Below, one piece after another: positions 39,048-46,370 of a stretch of DNA of 64,000 nucleotides. This DNA comes from Asticcacaulis sp. SL142 (GTDB lineage Bacteria; Pseudomonadota; Alphaproteobacteria; Caulobacterales; Caulobacteraceae): the NCBI RefSeq assembly GCF_026625745.1, contig NZ_CP113061.1, positions 620,001-684,000 on the forward strand. Direction: 5' to 3'. Position 1 is the first letter of the stretch, and every line of letters starts with the position of its first letter. The position numbers were made by a program, and so were the translations under genes. The notes beneath the pieces are model-generated. The model ran no database searches, was not told the DNA's origin, and was given only the letters and a program-made list of their open reading frames with translations.

Positions 39048-39857
39048 CTATTCTGATGCCGCATCCCGCTCGGCCTTTTTGGCTTCGTTCCAGAGTGCAT
39101 CCATTTCTTCCAATGTCGACTGATCGGGCGTCAGGCCACGTTCGGCAAGCGCGCTTTCAACCACTGAAAACCGGCGGACGAATTTTGCATTAGTCCCCCT
39201 CAGAGCTTCCTCCGGATCTACATCAAGTTTCCGGGCCAGGTTAGCCATTACAAACAACAAATCACCCAGTTCAGCCTTGGCATTTTCGAGGTTACCTGCC
39301 TCGATCTCAACCTTTAGCTCCTCGGTTTCTTCATCCAGTTTGGCCAGAACATCCCGAAGATCAGGCCAGTCAAAACCAACCCGTGCGGCGCGTTTAGTCA
39401 GTTTCGCGGCACGGGTAAGCGCAGGCAACCCAATAGGCACATCATCCAGAATGCCATGTTTTGCTTTGGATTTGCGCTCTTCGGCCTTTATGGCCTCCCA
39501 GGCCACAGTCTGTTCCTCAGACGTCCGCTCAGACTCAGCCCCAAAAACATGCGGGTGTCTGCGGATCAATTTATCCGTCATCGCACGGGCAATATCATCA
39601 AAATCAAACAGCCCCTGCTCCTTGGCAATATGGCCATGGAACACAACCTGAAACAGCAGATCCCCAAGTTCTTCCTTAAGGTCACGCATGTCCTTGCGCG
39701 CAATCGCATCGGCGACTTCATAGGCCTCTTCGATAGTATAAGGCGCAATGGTATCGAAGGTCTGCTCAATATCCCACGGGCACCCGCCTTCCCTTGCCCG
39801 CAGCCGGTTCATAACTTCCAAAAGGTCGTCAATGGCCGGTCGGTTGGGAAGGGGCAT
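39048..39857 (-). CDS. mazG: Nucleoside triphosphate pyrophosphohydrolase MazG
   Basis: A 269-residue all-alpha NTP pyrophosphatase that removes aberrant nucleotides. The first MazG domain has GGCPWDIEQTFDTIAPYTIEEAYEVADAI and EELGDLLFQVVFHG, with the metal-binding EExxE/EELGD residues. A second copy follows, with DELNEE-like KLDEETEELKVEIE and AELGDLLFVMANLARKL. Its first 29 bases overlap the end of the symporter gene upstream, so the two are probably expressed together. Confidence 0.94.
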   Translation of the reverse strand: MPLPNRPAIDDLLEVMNRLRAREGGCPWDIEQTFDTIAPYTIEEAYEVADAIARKDMRDLKEELGDLLFQVVFHGHIAKEQGLFDFDDIARAMTDKLIRRHPHVFGAESERTSEEQTVAWEAIKAEERKSKAKHGILDDVPIGLPALTRAAKLTKRAARVGFDWPDLRDVLAKLDEETEELKVEIEAGNLENAKAELGDLLFVMANLARKLDVDPEEALRGTNAKFVRRFSVVESALAERGLTPDQSTLEEMDALWNEAKKAERDAASE

Positions 39858-41211
39858 GGCGTATCAATCCTTTGTCGGCGAGCATGGCCTGAATTTTCGC
39901 GAACCGTTCAGGCGTCAGGTCATAGGATTTCATAGCCCACGCCCCCAACAAAAGAAAGACAACCGGAAGGCCGATAAAGAATATCTGCACCCACATAAGT
40001 GCGTCGGGGGCGTTGTTGGCGGCTTTGTTATCAAAGCCCAAAGCGGCCAGTACCGACAGGGTAAGGACGGAGAACGCGTAACCCAGCTTGGTGGTGGCGG
40101 ATAATATCGACATCAACGCACCTTTGTGGTCTTGCCCGGACTCTGCCAGCACTTCATCGCCTATATCGGCCATCAGGGCACGCGTCAGCAGTAAGGAGGC
40201 GGCATAGGGAATGCCGGCCAGAAACACTAAAAAGGCGGCCAGCGGGAAGTTGCCGGCAGGCAGGAAGGCTAGCAACGCATACACTGCCGCAAAAATGAGC
40301 GCCGAGACAATCAGTGTCCGGTGCTTATTGTATTTTTTGGAGGCCCAGGTCCACAACGGCGCCCCGACCAGTCCCGCGACGAAATACAGGAACATACTGA
40401 TTGAGCACTGCTCGCGCGTTAGCCCTTTGGTCTGCATAAAATAGAAAAAGAACAAAGCGCCCATGATGCCCGGCGCCAGACCCAGCCATAGATCCGCCAG
40501 CAGCACGCGGATGACATTCGGTCGTTTAAGCATTCGGAAATAGTCGCTGATGCGGACATTGTGAAGTGGCGCATCGGATTGCGTCTCAGGCACCCTCCAG
40601 AGGGCGATGCCGATCATGATGGGCAACAAAACCATTATGAACAGGCCCATATATTGTACGGCCTGACGATAGGTACCGTGTAAAACCGACTGAACTATAA
40701 CTGGAATTAGCAAAACGGCAATTATGCCGACAATATTGGCCATTTGCCACCAGGCAAAAACCTTCGTCCGTTCATCATAGTCGGGCGACAAAACTGAGCC
40801 CCAGCTAGCCTGAGACAGGGTCGCAATTGAAAAGCCAATATAAATAACCAGCAACCACACCCACAGGTAAGCGGGCGACGCACCGGGGGGCGCTAAGAAA
40901 ATGAAACCTGTGCTGACAAACAGTATAGGCAGACAAATGGCCATCCAAACTTTAAAGCGCCCAAAGCGCGTCCGGGTTTTATCCATTGCCCAACCGACAA
41001 GGGGGTCGACAAATATATCGACCAGCCGGACACTCATGAAAATCAGGCCAACTGTTCCCAAGCTGAGACCAATTTCGCTGGCATAATATTCAGATAGGAT
41101 GACGGCCAGAGGTAAGCCCAAGGCGGCCAACGGCAGGCACGGCCCCACAAAGGCCAGCAATTGAGCCATGTTGACGTGGTGTGACTGCGCAGGATTTATG
41201 GATTTAGACAC
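39829..41211 (-). CDS. GPH-type (MelB-like) sugar:cation symporter of the MFS
   Basis: A 460-residue transporter with 12 likely helices. MSVRLVDIFVDPLVGWAMDKTRTRFGRFKVWM is the signature of the glycoside-pentoside-hexuronide:cation symporter family (the MelB motif RxxDxxxDPxxG). LSPDYDERTKVFAWWQMANIVG is also typical. The substrate cannot be read from sequence, but a glycoside is likely. The start is GTG with GGGGCGGA upstream; an ATG exists at 41169. A perfect 15-base palindrome lies 24 bases before the start. mazG overlaps its 3' end. Confidence 0.88.
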   Translation of the reverse strand: MSKSINPAQSHHVNMAQLLAFVGPCLPLAALGLPLAVILSEYYASEIGLSLGTVGLIFMSVRLVDIFVDPLVGWAMDKTRTRFGRFKVWMAICLPILFVSTGFIFLAPPGASPAYLWVWLLVIYIGFSIATLSQASWGSVLSPDYDERTKVFAWWQMANIVGIIAVLLIPVIVQSVLHGTYRQAVQYMGLFIMVLLPIMIGIALWRVPETQSDAPLHNVRISDYFRMLKRPNVIRVLLADLWLGLAPGIMGALFFFYFMQTKGLTREQCSISMFLYFVAGLVGAPLWTWASKKYNKHRTLIVSALIFAAVYALLAFLPAGNFPLAAFLVFLAGIPYAASLLLTRALMADIGDEVLAESGQDHKGALMSILSATTKLGYAFSVLTLSVLAALGFDNKAANNAPDALMWVQIFFIGLPVVFLLLGAWAMKSYDLTPERFAKIQAMLADKGLIRHAPSQPTGH

Positions 41212-41234
41212 TGATTTCCGCCCCGAATTTTATT

Positions 41235-41249
41235 GTGAACAATGTTCAC
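41235..41249. promoter_or_regulatory. Operator-like palindrome before the symporter gene
   Basis: GTGAACA-A-TGTTCAC is a perfect 7+1+7 inverted repeat, 24 bases upstream of the symporter start codon. TGAACA/TGTTCA half sites are common for TetR-family repressors. No TetR- or LacI-type gene is in the neighbourhood, so the regulator would be encoded elsewhere. Confidence 0.55.
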
Positions 41250-41302
41250 CATCTTGGCGATCATGGCTAATCACAATTTATTGAGTGGGTTCGCGCAGAG
41301 GC

Positions 41303-41542
41303 TTAAGCGGTCAGGGTGCCAATCGCGCCAAAGGGGGTAAACGTAACCGGGCTGCGGCAAACCTGACGGTCGCACTCAAAAGCCCGTTCCAACTGGTCGA
41401 GTTTTATATTGGCATTGAATCTTCCGACACGCATCAGGTCGCGTGGTGTCGTTTGGCGCATTAATCCGCATTTCGTGCAGCGAATTTGGATGCGCCCCGA
41501 TTCTGGCAAGTCAGACAGTGGTGTGTCACATTTAAATGTCAT
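41303..41542 (-). CDS. Small zinc-ribbon-like protein of unknown function
   Basis: A 79-residue protein with CTKC near residue 22 and a C-terminal CDRQVC (six residues, Cys at each end), a likely metal site. It contains a basic middle (PRDLMRVGRF). The ATG has AGGGG six bases upstream, which supports it as a real gene. It stands alone between the symporter gene and the HxlR regulator. I do not recognise the family. Confidence 0.65.
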   Translation of the reverse strand: MTFKCDTPLSDLPESGRIQIRCTKCGLMRQTTPRDLMRVGRFNANIKLDQLERAFECDRQVCRSPVTFTPFGAIGTLTA

Positions 41543-41688
41543 GGCGAGCCCCTGCGAAAACGTGTCATGATGTTTGGCAGAGTCGCACGCTCTGACAAGC
41601 GATCGATGACAGGCGGCATGATTTTAATGTGGATTATGCTGTGAATTGAAAATAGCCCGGTGATGAGTTCAATTCCATTTGCAATCTA

Positions 41689-41759
41689 TTGCGATACGCA
41701 AGTTTTTCTGGTGGCCTTGTCACGATCCTCCAGAATCGGATAAGACTTTTGCATCGCAA
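41689..41759. promoter_or_regulatory. Two TTGC/GCAA palindromes before the HxlR gene
   Basis: TTGCG-ATA-CGCAA (41689-41701) and TTGC-ATC-GCAA (41749-41759) are inverted repeats with the same half site, plus an overlapping TTGCAAT at about 41679. They lie 22 to 92 bases before the HxlR start. They are good candidates for binding sites of the HxlR regulator itself. Nothing else is visible between 41543 and 41780. Confidence 0.45.
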
Positions 41760-41780
41760 GTAATCAGGCGTGGTGTTAAT

Positions 41781-42356
41781 ATGACAAAAGCGCTTCAAAA
41801 TCAGACCCGAAAAACCAGTAAATCTCCGGTCAGGGCTCTGAAAAAAGCTTCTCCGAAGGCCACCAAAACATCAGTATCCAAAGCGCCGCGTTCACGGTGC
41901 GCCATAAATCTGGCGCTGGAGGCTGTGGGCGATAACTGGTCACTGCTGATCATTCGCGATCTGATGTTCAAGGGCCGAAAAAGCTTTCAGTCCTTCCTGA
42001 ATGCCGAAGAAAAAATCGCCACAAATATTCTGACGGATCGTCTGGTTAAACTCGAAGCCTACGGCCTGATTTCACGCCAGATTGATCCGACCGATAAGCG
42101 TAAGGTTATCTATGGCCTGACCTCAAAGGGGGCAGATCTGGCACCGGTACTGGTTGAGTTTATGTCGTGGTCTCATAAATACGAATTGACTGACACGCCC
42201 AAAGACTTGCGGATTGAAATTGAAAAAAACAAACCCGCTTTTGCCAACCGCATGATAAAGGGGCTGCAAACCGCAACCCCTTCTAACTCAAATCCGGCCG
42301 TGTCTAAAATTGTGGCTCAAGCGGAGTTTTCCGACGAAACCCTGAGTCTGTTTTAG
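41781..42356 (+). CDS. HxlR family winged-helix transcriptional regulator
   Basis: A 191-residue regulator. The HxlR domain covers roughly residues 38-130: CAINLALEAVGDNWSLLIIRDLMFKGRKSFQSFL, then KIATNILTDRLVKLEAYGLISRQ and KVIYGLTSKGADLAPVL. The leading Cys is the usual redox- or ligand-sensing position. Residues 1-36 are an unusual basic tail with SPK-type motifs (KSPVRALKKASPKATK). The start ATG at 41781 is chosen over upstream codons because the sequence before it is not protein-like. Its last bases overlap the convergent hflX stop. Confidence 0.88.
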   Translation: MTKALQNQTRKTSKSPVRALKKASPKATKTSVSKAPRSRCAINLALEAVGDNWSLLIIRDLMFKGRKSFQSFLNAEEKIATNILTDRLVKLEAYGLISRQIDPTDKRKVIYGLTSKGADLAPVLVEFMSWSHKYELTDTPKDLRIEIEKNKPAFANRMIKGLQTATPSNSNPAVSKIVAQAEFSDETLSLF

Positions 42357-43687
42357 GCTTCTGCCGCCATCCGCTCATAACGCCCCAAGGCTTGATCGGA
42401 CAGTTTCACATGAAGCTGGACGCGGCCATCTTCATAGTCAAACCGGTCAAGCACGCGCCCGTTCTGATAGACCCATGCCATAAGGCTGCCTTGCGAGGGA
42501 TCAAGGGTGATATCAAGCTCAGTACCCTCCTGATCGACCTTGCGGGCGATGGCTTGCAAGAGCGCATCGATCCCCTCGCCCGTAATCGCCGACACCAGGT
42601 AAGGCTTGGTTTCGGCTTTATGCAGGATGCCGCGCGTCTGTAAAACATCGCGACTATCGTCATCCATCAGGTCGATCTTGTTCCACACTTCCATCATCCG
42701 GCTGCGGTCGAGATCTGGCAGTATGACTTTAAGAACCTGCTCGACGTCTTTACCCTGAGCATCGGCTTCGGGATTAGACATGTCACGGACATGCAGGATC
42801 AAATCCGCTTCCATCACCTCTTCAAGTGTTGCGCGAAACGCAGCCACCAGTTCGTGCGGCAGATCGGAAATAAATCCAACCGTGTCCGAAATGATCGCTG
42901 AGCGGCCATTGGGCAGCTTAAGCGTACGCAGCGTTGTATCAAGTGTCGCAAACAGCATGTCCTTTGCCAGCACCTCAGCCCGCGTCAGATGATTGAACAG
43001 GGTTGATTTGCCGGCGTTGGTGTATCCGACCAGAGCGACAACCGGATAGGGCACTTTCTTGCGGGCCGACCGATGCAGGCCGCGGGTACGGCGCACTTCT
43101 TCCAGTTCGCTTTTTAGCTGTTTGATCTTATCCGCAATCATGCGCCGGTCGAGTTCGATCTGGGTTTCCCCAGGGCCGCCGGTTGTGCCCGTGGCGCGCT
43201 GCCGCTCAAGGTGGGTCCAGGTGCGCACCAGTCTTGATTTTTCGTATTCAAGGCGCGCCAGTTCGACCTGTAGCTTGCCTTCGTTGGTGCGGGCCCTGCG
43301 TCCGAAAATCTCAAGAATAAGGCCGGTGCGGTCAATGACCTTTACACCCCATGCCTTTTCCAGATTGCGCTGCTGAACCGGAGACAAACTGCCGTTAACA
43401 ACGACCAGATTGGCCTCAAGTTCTTCGCAAAGCTCGCGCACCTCATCTACCCACCCCTGACCGAACAAGGTGGCGGGATTGAGTTTACGCACACGCACAC
43501 TCAAAGAGCCCACGATTTTCAAATCGAGAGCTATGGCTAAGCCAACAGCCTCGTCCAGGCGAGAACTGTCATATTTTCGTTCAATCGAAGCTTCGCCGTT
43601 TTTCGGCAAGGCATGAACCGAAATTTCAGGATCAATCACGACCGTGCGCTGAATGTCAGGTGTGTGATCTACGTATTTACCGGTCAA
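42353..43687 (-). CDS. hflX: Ribosome-associated GTPase HflX
   Basis: A GTPase of the OBG-HflX family that acts on ribosomes, especially under stress. The N-terminal domain has the GQGWVDEVRELCEELEANLVVVNGSLSPVQQRNLEKAWGVKVIDRTGLILEIF block. The G domain has GYTNAGKSTLFN (G1), the ATLDTT region (G2), DTVGFI (G3), and NKID (G4). No ATG lies near the start. The TTG at 43687 has AAGGA six bases upstream and gives 444 residues; another TTG at 43693 abuts the same site. hfq ends 32 bases upstream, the usual hfq-hflX arrangement. Confidence 0.95.
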   Translation of the reverse strand: MTGKYVDHTPDIQRTVVIDPEISVHALPKNGEASIERKYDSSRLDEAVGLAIALDLKIVGSLSVRVRKLNPATLFGQGWVDEVRELCEELEANLVVVNGSLSPVQQRNLEKAWGVKVIDRTGLILEIFGRRARTNEGKLQVELARLEYEKSRLVRTWTHLERQRATGTTGGPGETQIELDRRMIADKIKQLKSELEEVRRTRGLHRSARKKVPYPVVALVGYTNAGKSTLFNHLTRAEVLAKDMLFATLDTTLRTLKLPNGRSAIISDTVGFISDLPHELVAAFRATLEEVMEADLILHVRDMSNPEADAQGKDVEQVLKVILPDLDRSRMMEVWNKIDLMDDDSRDVLQTRGILHKAETKPYLVSAITGEGIDALLQAIARKVDQEGTELDITLDPSQGSLMAWVYQNGRVLDRFDYEDGRVQLHVKLSDQALGRYERMAAEA

Positions 43688-43719
43688 TATCAATCCTTAT
43701 GCCCGGAAAAGTTCCGGAC

Positions 43720-43968
43720 TTAATCGTCGGAATCGTCCTCTTGCTCATAGAGCTGCACCGGTGCGGCGGGCATGATGGTCGAAATCGCATGCTTGTAAAC
43801 CAGTTGCGACTGACCGTCACGGCGGAGCAGGACACAGAAATTGTCAAACCAACTGACAATGCCCTGAAGCTTCACACCATTGATGAGGAAGATGGTCAAA
43901 GGGGTTTTGGTTTTGCGGACACTGTTCAAAAACGTGTCTTGCAGGTTTTGTTTTTTATCGTGGGACAT
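43720..43968 (-). CDS. hfq: RNA chaperone Hfq
   Basis: An 82-residue Sm-like protein that forms hexamers and pairs small RNAs with mRNAs. The Sm1 motif ([24 protein letters not shown]) and Sm2 motif ([13 protein letters not shown]) are complete. A short acidic tail, QEDDSDD, ends the protein. The ATG at 43968 has AAGGG nine bases upstream; the open frame continues to 44004 without conserved sequence. It precedes hflX on the same strand. Confidence 0.97.
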   Translation of the reverse strand: MSHDKKQNLQDTFLNSVRKTKTPLTIFLINGVKLQGIVSWFDNFCVLLRRDGQSQLVYKHAISTIMPAAPVQLYEQEDDSDD

Positions 43969-44092
43969 TGGTTGGCCCTTCTCGTTGAATCCTGAGAGGC
44001 ACATTACCCCTCACACAGACATAGATGTGTATCATAAGCCACATCGCAAGCTAAGAGCAACTCTTTACACGATAAATTTTTGATCCGAAATG

Positions 44093-44950
44093 TCAGGCGT
44101 TCGCGATTGCGTTTTCGATATAGGCAGCGCGCAGAGCCGTCGCCACCGGCCCCGGTTTGCCGTCAGCGATTTTATGGCCATCGATGTCAACGATCGGCAT
44201 GACTAAACTTGTGGCCGCGGTGACAAACACTTCTTTAGCGCCCAAGGCTTCCGCGACTGAAAACGCCTCTTCTTTGAGCTGAATATCGGTCGTGCCCAGT
44301 ATTTTCAAAAGCTGCGCACGCGTTATCCCTGCCAGGATATTGGCTGTCAGGCTGCGCGTGCGAATTACACCGGCCTGATCGACGATATAGGCATTGGCCG
44401 AACCGCCTTCGGTGATTAAACCATCACTATCGACAAGTAAAACATCCGAAGCCCCAGCGTCTTTGGCGGCCTGTTTGGCCAATACATTTGGCAGCAGACC
44501 TACGGTTTTGATATCACATCGTCCCCAGCGAATATCTGGCTGGGTGATGACCTTTATGCCCGCTTCGGCTTTGGTGGCGGCCGCTTTGCGGTCAACAGAT
44601 CGGGCCGTGATTACCAGAGTGGGCCTGACGCCTACAGGGAAAAAATGATCGCGAGGCGCGGCCCCACGGCTGACCTGAAGGTAAACCATGCCGTCTTTGA
44701 TGCGGTTACGGCGAATGACCTCATAGAGCACCACCAAAAGCGCCGACCGGCTCATTGGCGTTTCAATACGCAGTTCGTTCAGGCTGCGATCAAGCCGGTC
44801 AAGATGGCCTTGTGTATCGGCCAGACGGCCATTGAATACCGACCACACCTCATAAACGGCATCAGCGAACTGATAACCCCGGTCTTCGATATGAACACAG
44901 GCATCGGCATGACGTACATACCGGCCATCGACATAGGCAATTCTGGACAT
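44093..44950 (-). CDS. dat: D-amino-acid aminotransferase-like class IV PLP enzyme
   Basis: A 285-residue fold-type IV PLP aminotransferase. YVDGRYVRHADACVHIEDRGYQFADAVYEV is the typical start. DIKTVGLLPNVLAKQAAKDAG carries the PLP lysine, and LITEGGSANAYIV and TANILAGITR follow. The closest type is D-alanine aminotransferase; branched-chain or aminodeoxychorismate-lyase functions are possible but less likely. It starts 16 bases after ntrX on the same strand, so it may be co-transcribed with the ntrYX genes. Confidence 0.88.
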   Translation of the reverse strand: MSRIAYVDGRYVRHADACVHIEDRGYQFADAVYEVWSVFNGRLADTQGHLDRLDRSLNELRIETPMSRSALLVVLYEVIRRNRIKDGMVYLQVSRGAAPRDHFFPVGVRPTLVITARSVDRKAAATKAEAGIKVITQPDIRWGRCDIKTVGLLPNVLAKQAAKDAGASDVLLVDSDGLITEGGSANAYIVDQAGVIRTRSLTANILAGITRAQLLKILGTTDIQLKEEAFSVAEALGAKEVFVTAATSLVMPIVDIDGHKIADGKPGPVATALRAAYIENAIANA

Positions 44951-44966
44951 AGCTTTATCTCAACAG

Positions 44967-46370
44967 TTACATATCTTCGTCTTCGGCACCACGGATATGG
45001 GCCAGACCAAGGCTTTTCAGCTTACGGTGCAGGGCTGACCGCTCCATGCCAATGAAGTTGGCCGTGCGCGAAATGTTTCCGCCAAAGCGAACGATTTGCG
45101 ACGACAGATATTCACGTTCAAACACTTCACGAGCTTCTCTAAGGGGGAGCGCTATGATGCGTTCAGGACGTATCGCGCCTGCAACGGCGGATTCAACCAC
45201 TTCGGATGGCAACATATGGGACGTGATCGGGTCGTTCGGATCACCGGAGGCCAGAATCAGCAACCGCTCAATATTATTACGCAACTGGCGCACATTACCC
45301 GGCCATTCGTGAACCTGAAGGGTGGCCATGGCATCTTCGCTTAAGGTGCGCTTGGGCAGGCCCTGTGCTGAGGCAATGCGCTCAATAAAATACTGCACCA
45401 GTTCAGCGATATCACTGCGGCGTTCCGACAGGCCAGGCACCCTGACCGGCACGACATTCAGGCGATGGAACAAATCTTCACGGAAGCGTCCGGCTGCGAT
45501 TTCTTGTTGCAAGTCTTTGGAGGTTGACGAAATGACGCGGACATCAACCTGAACATCGTTAACACCGCCGACGCGAACAAACCGTTGCTCGACTAAAACC
45601 CGCAAAATCCGGCTTTGCGACTCCATCGGCATGTCGGCCACTTCATCAAGGAACAGCGTGCCACCATGCGCGCGTTCAAACACCCCGATTTTGCGTGGCC
45701 GCCCGCCATCACCTTCTTCGCCGAACAACTCAACGTCCAGTCGCTCAGGCGTCATACCTGCAGAAGATATGGGTACGAACTCGCATTTGGCGCGCGGCGA
45801 CGCGTCATGGATCATGCGCGCGACCAGTTCCTTGCCTGATCCGGCAGGCCCCGAAATCATGATACGTGAATTAGCGCCAGCGACCTTGGTAATCGTAGTG
45901 CGCAATAGCTGTGCTGCGGCGGAATTACCCACCAAACCATCCGGCACAACAGCCTGATTGCGTAGGCGACGATTTTCACGTTTCAATGAAGCCACTTCAA
46001 GCGATCTTTGAACGATCATAATCAACCGCTCAGTTTTAAAAGGCTTTTCTATAAAATCATAGGCCCCGCGCTTGATGGCGGACACGGCGGTTTCAATGGT
46101 GCCATGCCCTGAAATCATAACTGCCGGAATATCAGGATCAAGCTCACGGATCACGTCCAAAAGCTCCAGACCATCAAGCCCGCCGCCTTGCATCCAGATG
46201 TCCAGTACAACCAGCGAAGGCTTGCGCGCCTTTACTGCACGCAACGCCGCATTGGAATCGGCTGCGGTTCGCACCGAATAACCTTCATCCTCAAGGATAC
46301 CGGCAATTAGTTCACGGATATCGGCCTCATCATCGACGACCAGAATATCAACACCCGAAGATACTTTCAT
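44967..46370 (-). CDS. ntrX: Response regulator NtrX
   Basis: A 467-residue NtrC-like regulator: receiver domain (VVLDIWMQGGGLDGLELL with the phospho-Asp), AAA+ domain with Walker A GPAGSGKE and Walker B GTLFLDEVADMP, and a Fis-type helix-turn-helix (NISRTANFIGMERSALHRKLKSLG). The GAFTGA loop that contacts sigma-54 is missing: ELFGEEGDGGRPRKIGVFERAHGG occupies its place. Such NtrX proteins are known in alphaproteobacteria and probably act without sigma-54. The ATG at 46370 shares one base with the ntrY stop (TGATG) and has GAGG five bases upstream. Confidence 0.95.
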   Translation of the reverse strand: MKVSSGVDILVVDDEADIRELIAGILEDEGYSVRTAADSNAALRAVKARKPSLVVLDIWMQGGGLDGLELLDVIRELDPDIPAVMISGHGTIETAVSAIKRGAYDFIEKPFKTERLIMIVQRSLEVASLKRENRRLRNQAVVPDGLVGNSAAAQLLRTTITKVAGANSRIMISGPAGSGKELVARMIHDASPRAKCEFVPISSAGMTPERLDVELFGEEGDGGRPRKIGVFERAHGGTLFLDEVADMPMESQSRILRVLVEQRFVRVGGVNDVQVDVRVISSTSKDLQQEIAAGRFREDLFHRLNVVPVRVPGLSERRSDIAELVQYFIERIASAQGLPKRTLSEDAMATLQVHEWPGNVRQLRNNIERLLILASGDPNDPITSHMLPSEVVESAVAGAIRPERIIALPLREAREVFEREYLSSQIVRFGGNISRTANFIGMERSALHRKLKSLGLAHIRGAEDEDM

